NCBI RefSeq assembly: GCF_900100665.1
Contig: NZ_FNCS01000001.1
Coordinates: 665,119 to 729,118, forward strand
Direction of reading: 5' to 3'
Source: Pelagibacterium luteolum
GTDB taxonomy: Bacteria; Pseudomonadota; Alphaproteobacteria; Rhizobiales; Devosiaceae
DNA: 64,000 nt
Shown piece after piece: positions 1 through 8,827 of the stretch. The translations under genes were made by a program, and so were the position numbers. Within the stretch, counting starts at the first letter, position 1. The number at the start of each line of letters is the position of its first letter. The notes below the pieces were generated by a model, which was not told where the DNA came from, searched no databases, and saw only the letters and a program-made list of their open reading frames with translations.

Positions 1-1
1 C

Positions 2-256
2 TTGTCGCCCACGACGTTCTTCCTCCTCATCATCAACGTCAATTACGCCATGTTCGACACGTTTGGGGTCATCGACGGCACCACCTCGGGCGGCCCGAAC
101 CAGGCTACCAACATCCTCGTCTACAAGGTCTATGCCGACGGGTTCCTCGGGCTCAACATCGGCTCGTCAGCCGCCCAATCGGTCATTTTGATGCTCATCG
201 TCATCGGTCTGGTCTTCGTCCAGTTCCGCTATGTCGAGCGGCGCGTGCAGTACTGA
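2..256 (+). CDS. ugpA: sn-glycerol-3-phosphate ABC transporter permease UgpA (C-terminal part)
   Basis: This is the last 84 codons of an inner-membrane permease whose start lies before the window. The fragment carries a final transmembrane segment (about residues 57-75) and ends in [11 protein letters not shown], which matches the UgpA C-terminus of Enterobacteria closely. UgpA pairs with UgpE to form the channel of the importer for glycerol-3-phosphate and glycerophosphodiesters. The stop at 254-256 is followed after 16 bases by ugpE with its own Shine-Dalgarno, so the genes are one operon. The first base of the window is a partial codon. Confidence 0.85.
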   Translation: MSPTTFFLLIINVNYAMFDTFGVIDGTTSGGPNQATNILVYKVYADGFLGLNIGSSAAQSVILMLIVIGLVFVQFRYVERRVQY

Positions 257-272
257 GCCTGGAGAAACCCCA

Positions 273-1121
273 ATGGTTGAAAATCGCCCCTGGCTCAATG
301 TCGCCACCCACCTGATCCTGATCATCGGCGTCGCGATCGTCGTCTTCCCGGTCTATATCGCGTTCATCGCCTCCACCCAGGCGCCCGGCACCTTCTACCG
401 CTCGATCACCCCGCTCCTGCCGGGCCCCTCGATGATCGACAATTACTGGGAAATGCTGACAACCGGCATGTCCACGGCCGGCGCCCCGCCGCTCTGGCTG
501 ATGCTCATCAACTCTACATGGATGGCCATCATCATAACGGTCGGCAAGATATCGATCTCGATCATCTCGGCCTATGCAATCGTCTATTTCAAATTCCCCT
601 TTCGGACCTTTGCCTTCTGGATCATCTTCATCACCCTGATGCTGCCGGTCGAAGTGCGCATCATTCCAACCTTCGCCGTGGTGTCCGATCTGGGGCTTTT
701 GAATTCCTATGTCGGCCTCACCCTGCCCCTGATCGCCTCGGCCACCGCCACCTTCCTCTTCCGCCAGTTCTTTCTGACGGTCCCCGACGAATTGATGGAA
801 GCCGCTCGCGTCGATGGCGCCGGCCCGATCAAGTTCTTTAAAGATATCCTCTTGCCCCTGAGCCGCACCAACATCGCAGCGCTCTCGGTCATCATGTTCA
901 TCTATGGCTGGGTGCAATATCTCTGGCCGCTGCTCGTCACCACCGACAGCCGCTATTACACGGTCGTCATGGGCATCAAGCGCCTTGCGGCGCGCGGCGA
1001 TACCGAGCCGCAATGGAATCTCATCATGGCCGCCGTGATCCTCGCCATGCTGCCCCCCGTCCTCGTCGTCATCTTCATGCAGCGCCTGTTCGTCAAGGGC
1101 CTGGTGGAAACGGAGAAATAA
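273..1121 (+). CDS. ugpE: sn-glycerol-3-phosphate ABC transporter permease UgpE
   Basis: The product is a 282-residue inner-membrane permease of the MalG/UgpE type. It begins MVENRPWL and ends [10 protein letters not shown], both nearly the same as E. coli UgpE. The EAA loop that contacts the ATPase is visible around residues 175-195 ([20 protein letters not shown]). Six hydrophobic segments are expected. I chose ATG 273 because GGAGAAA lies at 261-267; an in-frame ATG at 231 would overlap ugpA and has no such site. It lies between ugpA and ugpC, 5 bases before the latter. The assignment to Ugp rather than a sugar importer rests on close similarity along the whole length. Confidence 0.93.
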   Translation: MVENRPWLNVATHLILIIGVAIVVFPVYIAFIASTQAPGTFYRSITPLLPGPSMIDNYWEMLTTGMSTAGAPPLWLMLINSTWMAIIITVGKISISIISAYAIVYFKFPFRTFAFWIIFITLMLPVEVRIIPTFAVVSDLGLLNSYVGLTLPLIASATATFLFRQFFLTVPDELMEAARVDGAGPIKFFKDILLPLSRTNIAALSVIMFIYGWVQYLWPLLVTTDSRYYTVVMGIKRLAARGDTEPQWNLIMAAVILAMLPPVLVVIFMQRLFVKGLVETEK

Positions 1122-1126
1122 CAACA

Positions 1127-2206
1127 ATGGCAACGATAAACCTTTCCCGTGTCACCAAGATTTATCCCGGCAATGTCGAAGCCATCAAAGGCATCGATCT
1201 TTCGATCGCCGATGGCGAACTCGTCGTGCTCGTGGGCCCCTCGGGCTGCGGCAAGTCCACCCTGTTGCGCATGATTGCCGGGCTCGAGACCATCACCGCC
1301 GGCGAAATTTCCATCGGCGAGCGCGTCGTCAACACCCTCGAGCCCGCGGACCGCGACATCGCCATGGTGTTCCAGAACTACGCGCTCTATCCCCACATGA
1401 CGGTGCGCGGAAATCTTGAATACGGGCTCAAAAACCGCAACACGCCCAAACCCGAAATCGAAGCGCGAGTAAACGAAGCCGCGCGCATTCTTGAAATCGA
1501 ACAATTCCTCGATCGCAAGCCGCGCCAGCTTTCGGGCGGCCAGCGCCAGCGCGTCGCCATGGGCCGTGCCATCGTGCGCAAGCCCAAGGCGTTCCTCTTC
1601 GACGAACCGCTCTCCAACCTCGATGCAAAACTGCGCGGCCAGATGCGGGTCGAAATCCGCCGTCTGCAGAAAACCCTGGGCACCACGTCGGTCTATGTCA
1701 CCCACGACCAGCTCGAAGCCATGACCCTCGCCGATAAGCTCGTCGTGATGAACGGCGGCGTCATCGAACAGGTCGGCAAGCCCCTCGATATCTATACCGA
1801 CCCCGCCTCGGTCTTCGTCGCCGGCTTCATGGGCTCGCCCGGCATGAACCTTGTGCCCGTCGAAACCCTAAAGACCCTCGCTGGCACCCTGCCCGACACC
1901 ATACCCACCGCGACCGGCACCATCGGCATCCGCCCCGAAGACATGTTGCTCGCAGCACCCTCGGCGCCGCACATCGCCTTCGACGTCATCCTCGATGCCA
2001 TCGAACTCGTCGGATCGGAAAGTCTCGTCTATGTTCACGCCGAAGGCATCGCCAAGGATATGGTGGTCCGTGCCCAGGGCATCCATCAGGGTGAGACCGG
2101 CGACCGGCTCAAAATCCACGTCCCCCACGCGCATTTGCACGGTTTTGACGCCCAATCGGGTCGCAAAATTTACGATATCGTTTCCAATGCCAGAATAGCG
2201 CCGTAG
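1127..2206 (+). CDS. ugpC: sn-glycerol-3-phosphate ABC transporter ATP-binding protein UgpC
   Basis: The product is a 359-residue ATPase of the MalK/UgpC family that drives the UgpAE permease from the cytoplasm. Walker A is GPSGCGKST (about residues 36-44), the signature is [14 protein letters not shown] (about 135-148), and Walker B is [12 protein letters not shown] (about 154-165). The C-terminal third is an OB-fold TOBE region ([10 protein letters not shown]), as usual for importers that bind regulators. ATG 1127 follows GGAGAAA at the end of ugpE; the longer frame to 1013 overlaps ugpE and is a shadow. Its last codons lie within a 67-bp element that recurs at 36764-36830. Confidence 0.93.
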   Translation: MATINLSRVTKIYPGNVEAIKGIDLSIADGELVVLVGPSGCGKSTLLRMIAGLETITAGEISIGERVVNTLEPADRDIAMVFQNYALYPHMTVRGNLEYGLKNRNTPKPEIEARVNEAARILEIEQFLDRKPRQLSGGQRQRVAMGRAIVRKPKAFLFDEPLSNLDAKLRGQMRVEIRRLQKTLGTTSVYVTHDQLEAMTLADKLVVMNGGVIEQVGKPLDIYTDPASVFVAGFMGSPGMNLVPVETLKTLAGTLPDTIPTATGTIGIRPEDMLLAAPSAPHIAFDVILDAIELVGSESLVYVHAEGIAKDMVVRAQGIHQGETGDRLKIHVPHAHLHGFDAQSGRKIYDIVSNARIAP

Positions 2207-2246
2207 ATCATGTCCACAATCGCCGATCTCGAGCCATATATGCATA
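2180..2246 (+). repeat. 67-bp imperfect repeat, copy 1 (inverted copy at 36764-36830)
   Basis: This stretch aligns without gaps to the reverse complement of 36764-36830 with 51 of 67 matching bases. A core of 29 bases (2215-2243) has 26 matches; it contains CACAATC, CCGATCT and CCATATATGC separated by single mismatched bases. The copy spans the stop codon of ugpC and ends 15 bases before the start of the next gene. A shared promoter or regulator site is a guess; I see no good -35/-10 pair in it. Confidence 0.6.
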
Positions 2247-2261
2247 CTTGTGGAGGTTGTT

Positions 2262-2888
2262 TTGCGGTACCTGATCGGATTGCTTTTCGCGCTTGTTTTT
2301 GCCCTTCCGGGACACGCCGAAACCCCTGATCTTGAAGGCTATTCCGCCCAGCTTTTCGAGCAATTGCACCCCGAAGACCAATCCCTAGCTGAGGGCTGGC
2401 AAACAGGCCTCGCCAAGCAACTCGACCTACTGGAAGACGACCCCGAAGAGTTCGTAGTCCTTGATTCAATTGACGAAATTCGCGAGCTGATCGCCGCTGA
2501 ACACCAGCCTTTTTCAATTGAAGAACTCGACGGAAACTGGCGCATGCGCTCCCTCCAGGCGAGTGATCTCGGCGCAATCGCCTACCAGTATTTCCCGGCC
2601 CGGATTTACCCCGAAGGCGAGGCCTATTTCTTTGATAAGAACACCGGCTCCCAGCGCCACCGCGGCCTGATGGCCCAGCTCGATGAAGACACCGTCTTTT
2701 TCGTTGGCGCCCTCTACTATGGCTATGAAACTCCACGCCTTTATTCGTCGCAGATGGTGGGCGAAACCACGCCCCAGCAGCGCGAATTTGACGCGGTGGC
2801 CGAGATTTACAAGATCGGCGACGACCATTTCCTCATGGCTTTTGCGCCCAAAAACGACAGCTATCGCCTTTACGAAATCAGGAAGTAA
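2262..2888 (+). CDS. secreted protein, DUF4893-like
   Basis: The product is a 208-residue exported protein of unknown function. A signal peptide is clear (MRYLIGLLFALVFALPGHA, cut before ETPD). The body has WRMRSLQ, then FFDKNTGSQRHRGLM and a weak tail AFAPKNDSYRLYEI. This series (RSLQ, KxTGSQR, a late PxxxSxxxxxE) is the pattern I associate with DUF4893; the assignment is from memory and moderate. TTG 2262 is preferred because GAGG at 2253-2256 is 5 bases away; GTG 2250 would overlap that site. The gene stands alone after ugpC, behind the repeated 67-bp element. Confidence 0.6.
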   Translation: MRYLIGLLFALVFALPGHAETPDLEGYSAQLFEQLHPEDQSLAEGWQTGLAKQLDLLEDDPEEFVVLDSIDEIRELIAAEHQPFSIEELDGNWRMRSLQASDLGAIAYQYFPARIYPEGEAYFFDKNTGSQRHRGLMAQLDEDTVFFVGALYYGYETPRLYSSQMVGETTPQQREFDAVAEIYKIGDDHFLMAFAPKNDSYRLYEIRK

Positions 2889-2918
2889 TCCCCGCTACCC
2901 CCAGCGGGTATAATATGC

Positions 2919-3350
2919 TCAGCGTTCGATGCGGGTTGAAAGGATTATCGAACTCATCGTCCGCTCCACCCCATCGAGAGCGCCGATCGTGTCGATAACG
3001 CTATCGAGTTCGGCAACAGACGGCGCCTCCACGATGACGATCATGTCGAAACTGCCCGAAACCGAATGAACCGTCCGCACCTGGACCATCGAATCGAGAA
3101 CCTTGACCACCTGCGCGGTCAGCTTGGGCGACACGGTCACCATCAGATGCGCGCGGATCTGGTTGGAAAGATATCCGCCCGAGAGTTTTACGGCATATCC
3201 CGCAATTGTGCCGTTCCGCTCAAGTCGCTCCAGCCGGCTTTGCGCAGTGGAGCGCGATACGCCCAGTCGCCGGGCAATTTCAGCCACCGGCATGCGGGCA
3301 TTTTCCCGCAACAGCGCCAAAAGCATTTGGTCGGCGTTAATTTTCGTCAT
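2919..3350 (-). CDS. Lrp/AsnC family transcriptional regulator
   Basis: The product is a 143-residue feast/famine regulator. The N-terminal winged helix (about residues 1-60) reads LLRENARMPVAEIARRLGV followed by SRSTAQSRLERLERNGTI. The C-terminal RAM ligand domain (about 65-140) includes VRTVHSVSGSFDMIVIVEA. Family members respond to amino acids and form dimers to octamers. ATG 3350 gives the usual Lrp start spacing; ATG 3371 is also in frame and neither has a clear ribosome site. It is divergent from the saccharopine dehydrogenase-like gene, 112 bases away, which suggests it controls that gene, possibly in response to lysine. That link is inference. Confidence 0.88.
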   Translation of the reverse strand: MTKINADQMLLALLRENARMPVAEIARRLGVSRSTAQSRLERLERNGTIAGYAVKLSGGYLSNQIRAHLMVTVSPKLTAQVVKVLDSMVQVRTVHSVSGSFDMIVIVEAPSVAELDSVIDTIGALDGVERTMSSIILSTRIER

Positions 3351-3462
3351 TGTGGCGTAAATTTTCGGCATATTGCGCGTTTGCCGCCGCGATTGTGCCC
3401 GAACGCAGTCTGCAAATCAACGAAATCTCATGGCATCCTGTTGTCATCCAAAGGAGGATGGC

Positions 3463-4563
3463 ATGAAGGAAATCGTAGTCGTCGGCGCCGGTCGCATCGG
3501 AGCCACAATCGCCGATATGCTGAGCCGATCCGGTGATTACGCCGTCACCGTCATCGACCGCTCCCAAGAAGCTCTGGCCGCGCTCGACACCGGCCCGGAG
3601 GTCAAAACCGCCCGCTGCGAAGTGGCCGAACCCGGCGCGCTCGAAGCTGTGCTCAACGGCAAATTCGCCGTCCTCTCAGCCGCCCCCTATTCCCTGACCA
3701 TCCGCATCGCCGAAGCCGCCGCAGCGGCAAAAGTTCACTATTTCGATCTGACCGAAGACGTGAAATCCACCCGCCGCGTCAAAGAGATAGCGGCAAAAGC
3801 CGAGACAGCGTTCATTCCGCAATGCGGTCTCGCTCCGGGTTTCATCGCCATCGCCGCAATGAGCCTCGCCAAGCGTTTCGACACGCTCGAAGATGTGAAA
3901 ATGAAAGTCGGCGCCCTGCCGCAATTTCCCACCAACGTCCTCAACTACGCGCTCACCTGGTCGCCCGAAGGGGTGATCAACGAATATTGCGAACCTTGCG
4001 AAGCGATCGTCGACGGCAAGCTGAGCGAGATAGCACCCCTTGAAGACATTGAGGAATTCACCCTCGACGGCGTCAGATACGAGGCGTTCAACACCTCTGG
4101 CGGACTGGGTTCCACCCCGCAAGTGCTTGCCGGTAAAGTCAAAAACCTCAACTACCGCACTATCCGCTACCCCGGCCACGCCCGGATCATGAAGCTCTTG
4201 CTCAACGATCTCAACCTCAAGGACCGCCGAGATCTCGCCCTCGACATTTTCCGTCACGCCCTAAGCACCACGCGTCAGGACATGGTGGTTATTCTGGTCG
4301 AAGTCACCGGTACGAAAAACGGCAAGCCAGCATTCGAGCGTTTCGCGCGCACGATCCTGTCAGGCTATGTCGGCAACCGCGAGCGTTCAGCCATCCAGAT
4401 CACGACAGCAGCAGGCATTTCGACCGTCCTCGACATGCTCGCCATGGGACAATTACCGCAAAAAGGCTTTGTGCAGCAGGAAGATATCGACCTCGACACC
4501 TTCCTCGCCAACCGCTTCGGCCGCGCTTACGCTCAAGATCAGGCGATGACGAAAGTCGCCTAA
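3463..4563 (+). CDS. saccharopine dehydrogenase-like oxidoreductase
   Basis: The product is a 366-residue NAD(P)-dependent enzyme with an N-terminal Rossmann fold (VVVGAGRIGATIADML at the start) and a saccharopine dehydrogenase C-terminal domain (about residues 120-345, with FIPQCGLAPGF and FNTSGGLGSTPQ). Family members act in lysine metabolism or on related opine-like substrates. ATG 3463 has a strong AAGGAGG at 3451-3457; the longer frame to 3373 is not needed. The Lrp regulator next door supports an amino-acid role. Whether it cleaves saccharopine or another substrate cannot be told from sequence. Its stop overlaps the converging DUF72 gene. Confidence 0.8.
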   Translation: MKEIVVVGAGRIGATIADMLSRSGDYAVTVIDRSQEALAALDTGPEVKTARCEVAEPGALEAVLNGKFAVLSAAPYSLTIRIAEAAAAAKVHYFDLTEDVKSTRRVKEIAAKAETAFIPQCGLAPGFIAIAAMSLAKRFDTLEDVKMKVGALPQFPTNVLNYALTWSPEGVINEYCEPCEAIVDGKLSEIAPLEDIEEFTLDGVRYEAFNTSGGLGSTPQVLAGKVKNLNYRTIRYPGHARIMKLLLNDLNLKDRRDLALDIFRHALSTTRQDMVVILVEVTGTKNGKPAFERFARTILSGYVGNRERSAIQITTAAGISTVLDMLAMGQLPQKGFVQQEDIDLDTFLANRFGRAYAQDQAMTKVA

Positions 4564-5363
4564 AGCCGGGACTTCACCCGCTCGATCAGTGCCATCGCCG
4601 CCGCCGGGTTCTTCTCCTTGAACCCCGAAATGACAAAGGCGAAAACGTTGCGCGGCGTCTCCTTGGCCGCCGCGCCACGAACCGGCAGATCGTCGGGCAC
4701 CCCGCCTTTGGCATAGGTGACGATCCGCTCCGCCCACCGATCGAGATCGGTATCCGAATAGCCCTTGTCCTGATCCTCGCTGGTCCCCTGCAGTCGCAGA
4801 TAGACGAAATCCGCTGTCGCGTCGGCGATCACCTGATATTCGGCATCGGCCCCCGTGATCAGCGCCACGCCATGCTTTCGCGCCAGGTCCACAGCCTCCC
4901 CATTGGCAAAACTCTCGTGCCGCGTTTCCAGCGCATGCCGCAGCGTACGGCCTTCATGCTCTCTCGGCAGCAGCTTCAAAAACGCTTCGAAATCATCGGG
5001 ATCGAACTTTTTTGTCGCCGCCAATTGCCAGTTGATCGGCCCCAGCTTGTCCTTGAGCTCAACGATCCCGCTGCTGACGAACCGGTTGACCGAATCCCCC
5101 GCCTCGCCCAGCACCTTCTTGTTGGTCGCATAGCGCGTGCCCTTGAGCGTAAAGACAAAATCGTCGGGCACCTCATCGTGCCATTTGCGAAAACTTTCGG
5201 GCTTCTGGCTGCCATAAAACGTGCCGTTGACCTCAACCCCGGTCATCGTCGAACCCATATATTCGAGCTCGCGCTTCTGGGTGAGACCATCGGGATAATA
5301 GGGCCCGCGCCATGGCTCGAAGGTCCAGCCGCCGACCCCGATAATCACTTTTCCCGCCGCCAT
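4560..5363 (-). CDS. DUF72 (YecE-like) protein
   Basis: The product is a 267-residue TIM-barrel protein of the DUF72/YecE family. The marks are IGVGGWTFEPWRGPYYP at the N-terminus, EVNGTFYGSQKPESFRKW (about residues 44-61), FTLKGTRYATN (about 71-81), and the late YLRLQGTSE. Members are cytoplasmic and their reaction is not established. Near the C-terminus NVFAFVISGFKEKNPAAAM replaces the usual YFNN-like ending, a small deviation. The gene converges on the saccharopine dehydrogenase-like gene and their stop codons overlap by 4 bases. It is likely monocistronic. Confidence 0.88.
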   Translation of the reverse strand: MAAGKVIIGVGGWTFEPWRGPYYPDGLTQKRELEYMGSTMTGVEVNGTFYGSQKPESFRKWHDEVPDDFVFTLKGTRYATNKKVLGEAGDSVNRFVSSGIVELKDKLGPINWQLAATKKFDPDDFEAFLKLLPREHEGRTLRHALETRHESFANGEAVDLARKHGVALITGADAEYQVIADATADFVYLRLQGTSEDQDKGYSDTDLDRWAERIVTYAKGGVPDDLPVRGAAAKETPRNVFAFVISGFKEKNPAAAMALIERVKSRL

Positions 5364-5525
5364 GATGGTCTCCCGCCTTGAGCTGTCACGCCCTCACAAT
5401 ATGCCGATTCGACGCCGCGCCAAGCGCTTCGCGGGCAACCCATTTGGGCCATGGGGGTTCAACCCCGCCCCAAAGGCTTGTAGCCTTGCGCCAAATCACC
5501 TGTACGAACCAAGCCGCAAAGCTCC

Positions 5526-7904
5526 ATGCCAGCCGTCCTGACCCAGACCGTCCTTCGCCCCTTAACGCTGCTCTTGTCTGCGCTTTTCGTCCTTGTTCTC
5601 GCCCTGCCCCTGGCAGCGCAGGAGGCGGCCGAACCGCAAAGCGATCCCCAACAGGCCCTCAGTCAACTGATCGAAGTGCTGCGCGACGATGCGGCCCGCG
5701 ATGCCCTGATCGCCGAGCTCGAGGCCAGCGCGGCGGAAAGTGGAGCTGCGCCCGAGGAAGCCACGCAAACAGTTGATGCAACAGACGAATTGCGCTCGAT
5801 CGGTGGGCGGATTTCCGATGTGACGCGCAATGCAGTCGAAAACACCGCGGCATCGCTGAGCCAGCTGTGGCGGCAATTGTCCAACACGCCACAGATATTT
5901 TCCGCGCTCTCGATCTCCCAGCTCAACAGCCTTTGGGACATCCTGACAAATGTCGCGATCCTGATCGTCCTGACCTATGCGGGGCTGATGCTGGTGCGGC
6001 GCCTCTCTCACGCGCCGCGGGAAAGATTGCGTGCGTTGTTTAATTCGGGCGGCTGGATCGCCAAACCCGTTGCCCTGATCCTGGAGTTCGTTCTCGATCT
6101 GCTTGCTGCTGCACTCCCTTATGCCATCGGCTATGGCGTCGCCGTCAGCTTCCTCGGAGACGCCGGTGAAATCCGGCTCGAGCACGCGCTCTATCTCAAC
6201 GCGTTCCTGATCGTTGAGGTGATCATGGCGATCGCTTTGACGATCGTTTCGCCCAATATTCCTGAACAGCGCCTCGTGCATTTGAGTGATGGCGAAGCGC
6301 GAACGGTCATGCGCTGGTTGCGGCTGCTGATTTCGCTATTTGTCTTCGGGCAAATGCTCGTACTGCCGCTTTTGACCGCCAGCGTTTCGTTTGCAGCCGG
6401 CCGCGCCATTTCCATCGTTTTGCTTCTACTGACCCTTCTGACCGCAGCTGTAGCGGTTCTCGTGGCGCGCAAGCCGGTGAAATACAAGATGATGGCGATG
6501 ATCGAAAACAAGGAAGCCCGCCGCGGGCTCGCCTTGCCGATCAAGAATTGGCACATCTTCGCCCTGCTCTATCTCGGCCTGCTTGCCGTCGTCGCTCTGA
6601 CGCGCACCAGCGTCCAGTTCCAGGCCTATATCTGGGACAATCTGCAGGTGGTGATCGCCATCCTTGTCGGCATTATCGTCTTGAACATCATCAAGCGCAT
6701 GACCCGCGGCGGTATTCTTCTGCCGGAAAATGTCCGGCGCAGATCGCCCGAACTGCAGCGTCAGCTGCAGCACATAGTGCCCGCGATCTTGAAGGTTGTC
6801 CGCTTCATCGTCATCACTTCGATCGTGGTGTTCTGCCTGCACAAGCTGGGTTTTTTCAACTTCGTGGATTTCATTGAAGGTGAATTTGGCGCGCGCGTAG
6901 CGGGCTCGCTGGTCACAATCCTTGTCATCCTGGCGCTCTCGATCATCGCCTGGGTGGGGCTTAACGCCTGGGTCGACAGTCAGGTCAATCCCACGCTCGC
7001 CCCTGCCGCAACGGCGCGCAAGCGCACCCTCTTTGCTTTGATGCGCAACGCGCTGACCATTGCGATCATCGTCGTCACGCTGATGTTCATTCTCTCGGAG
7101 ATCGGCATCAATATCGCGCCTCTCCTTGCCTCGGCCGGTGTTCTCGGACTCGCCATCGGTTTTGGCGCGCAAAAGCTCGTTCAAGACATCATCACCGGCA
7201 TCTTCATCCAGCTCGAAGGCGCGATCGACGTGGGCGACGTCGTCTCGGTTGGGGGAATATCGGGCAGCGTTGAACGCTTGACCATCCGCTCGGTGTCCCT
7301 GCGTGACGTCGAGGGGTCCTATCACATCATCCCGTTCTCTTCGGTCGACACCGTAACCAATTTCATGCGCGGCTTCTCCTTTGCGCTCATCGACATGGGC
7401 GTTTCCTACCGCGAAGACGCCGCCTACGTGAAACAGGCGATGTCGGATGCCTTTGATGAGCTCAAAGCCGATCCCCAGATTAAAAATGCCATCATCGGTG
7501 ACTTCGAATGGTTCGGCGTCAATGCGTTCGGAGCGAGCGAAGTCGTATTCCGTGGCCGCATCAAGACCCTGCCCGGCCAGCAATGGGGCATCAAGCGAGC
7601 TTATAACGGCATCGTCAAACGCATATTCGACGAGCGCGGGATCGAAATTCCCTTCCCGCACCAGACGCTCTATTTCGGCGAGGACAAGACCGGCAAGGCG
7701 CCCCCCATCCGCGTCATGAGCCAAACCGTCGAAGAGGCCACGCAAGGTCAGGGTACCGCGCCTACGGCAATCATCCAGTCCGACGATGGCATCGAAGTGC
7801 CCAAGCCTAAACGCAAGCGCAAACCCAAAACCAAGACCGTCCCGGTCGAACAGCAGCTGCCCGACGTTGACGAGGGCCCAGATGCAGACGAGGACAGTAG
7901 ATGA
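5526..7904 (+). CDS. large mechanosensitive channel, MscS family (YbiO-like)
   Basis: The product is a 792-residue inner-membrane channel that relieves turgor at hypo-osmotic shock. A signal peptide (ends LPLAAQ, about residue 34) is followed by a periplasmic acidic helical part (about 35-130). Several transmembrane helices run from about 140 to 550. The pore helix and beta domain are clear: SAGVLGLAIGFGAQKLVQDI, then GAIDVGDVVSVGGISGSVER and IPFSSVDTVTNFM. The tail (about 735-792) is Lys/Arg-rich (PKPKRKRKPKTK) then acidic. The length fits YbiO/MscM-type channels, not the 286-residue MscS. The ATG at 5526 has no strong ribosome site (GCAAAGCTCC), so the start is moderate. Confidence 0.9.
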   Translation: MPAVLTQTVLRPLTLLLSALFVLVLALPLAAQEAAEPQSDPQQALSQLIEVLRDDAARDALIAELEASAAESGAAPEEATQTVDATDELRSIGGRISDVTRNAVENTAASLSQLWRQLSNTPQIFSALSISQLNSLWDILTNVAILIVLTYAGLMLVRRLSHAPRERLRALFNSGGWIAKPVALILEFVLDLLAAALPYAIGYGVAVSFLGDAGEIRLEHALYLNAFLIVEVIMAIALTIVSPNIPEQRLVHLSDGEARTVMRWLRLLISLFVFGQMLVLPLLTASVSFAAGRAISIVLLLLTLLTAAVAVLVARKPVKYKMMAMIENKEARRGLALPIKNWHIFALLYLGLLAVVALTRTSVQFQAYIWDNLQVVIAILVGIIVLNIIKRMTRGGILLPENVRRRSPELQRQLQHIVPAILKVVRFIVITSIVVFCLHKLGFFNFVDFIEGEFGARVAGSLVTILVILALSIIAWVGLNAWVDSQVNPTLAPAATARKRTLFALMRNALTIAIIVVTLMFILSEIGINIAPLLASAGVLGLAIGFGAQKLVQDIITGIFIQLEGAIDVGDVVSVGGISGSVERLTIRSVSLRDVEGSYHIIPFSSVDTVTNFMRGFSFALIDMGVSYREDAAYVKQAMSDAFDELKADPQIKNAIIGDFEWFGVNAFGASEVVFRGRIKTLPGQQWGIKRAYNGIVKRIFDERGIEIPFPHQTLYFGEDKTGKAPPIRVMSQTVEEATQGQGTAPTAIIQSDDGIEVPKPKRKRKPKTKTVPVEQQLPDVDEGPDADEDSR

Positions 7905-7992
7905 ATTGGCAGTCAGCGAGACGGGGTGTCGCCTTTGCTCGTGCGATGGCCCGTGCTAAAGCAGCGTGCTTTCAAGAACCGAGAAAGCACGC

Positions 7993-8724
7993 ATGATCGC
8001 CCTCTCCCATCCTTTCGACGCCGTGATCTTTGACATGGACGGAACCCTCCTCGACACCGAGGCGGCGTTTCGCACTATCGTCTTTGAGGTCTGCACGGAG
8101 ATGGGGTTTGAAATGACCAGCGATGTGCATGGCCGCATCGTGGGCTCGTCCCATGAGGCGACGGCACAGCTCCTGGTCGAGACCTTCGGCGACAATTTCG
8201 ACTACGAAAACTTTGACGCCAAATGCCGGGCAACCATGCATGTGATGCTAGCCGACAATGTGCCGGTAAAGGCCGGCGCCGTTGAACTGCTCGGTGCGCT
8301 CAAGGCCCTCGATATTCCCTTGGCGGTGGCCACGTCCTCGCGGGCCAATCACGCCATGAGCCATCTCGATCGCGCCGGTGTGTTGCCGTTCTTTGATACG
8401 ATCGTTACCCGGGACGATGTCGTCCATCCCAAGCCTCATCCTGAGCCCTATCTCATGGCCGCCGAACGGCTGGGCGTCGCTCCCGAGCATTGCGTGGCGT
8501 TCGAGGATTCCTTTTCCGGCGTGCGCGCCGCCCATGCGGCGGGCATGCGGACGGTCATGGTGCCCGACCTCGTAACGCCCTCCGACGACGTGGCAGCGCT
8601 TTGCGTGGCTGTGCTCGAGAGTCTGGCGCACGCTCACGACCATCTCGTTGCCGCCCCTAGAGCCAGTCGCCACCGGCTCCAGGCCCCTTTGCAGGCAAGC
8701 GAGCGCGAGCCGTCCGAGACCTAG
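7993..8724 (+). CDS. HAD-IA family hydrolase (beta-phosphoglucomutase / phosphatase type)
   Basis: The product is a 243-residue cytoplasmic HAD enzyme. Motif I is FDMDGTLLDTE (nucleophile and acid/base Asp), motif II is VATSSR, the Lys motif is HPKPHPEPY, and motif IV is AFEDSFSGVRAA. A helical C1 cap lies between about residues 20 and 90. Such proteins are sugar-phosphate phosphatases or beta-phosphoglucomutases; the substrate is not evident. I used ATG 7993; the frame also reaches 7966 without a better ribosome site. The last 30 residues (RASRHRLQAPLQASEREPSET) extend past the usual domain end. Confidence 0.85.
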   Translation: MIALSHPFDAVIFDMDGTLLDTEAAFRTIVFEVCTEMGFEMTSDVHGRIVGSSHEATAQLLVETFGDNFDYENFDAKCRATMHVMLADNVPVKAGAVELLGALKALDIPLAVATSSRANHAMSHLDRAGVLPFFDTIVTRDDVVHPKPHPEPYLMAAERLGVAPEHCVAFEDSFSGVRAAHAAGMRTVMVPDLVTPSDDVAALCVAVLESLAHAHDHLVAAPRASRHRLQAPLQASEREPSET

Positions 8725-8727
8725 ATC

Positions 8728-8754
8728 TGCAAATGGGTCGCAAAGGCATTTGCA
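8728..8754. promoter_or_regulatory. inverted repeat before the CDF transporter gene
   Basis: A perfect 8-base inverted repeat, TGCAAATG and CATTTGCA, is separated by 11 bases and lies 73 bases before the transporter start. Palindromes with TGCAAAT half-sites resemble sites of Fur-type (Mur) metal regulators in rhizobia, though the spacing here is wide. No T-run follows, so it is not a good terminator. A metal-responsive operator is a suggestion only. Confidence 0.35.
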
Positions 8755-8827
8755 AGTAAAATCAAGAGGATAGACAAGGGGCGCAGCCTGGGTTACGGCA
8801 AACGCTATGCCATCGCGGAGCTGTCCC

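Noticed and set aside
6426-7745. 439-codon open frame antisense to the MscS-type channel
   Set aside because: Asp/Arg/His-rich shadow of the channel gene.
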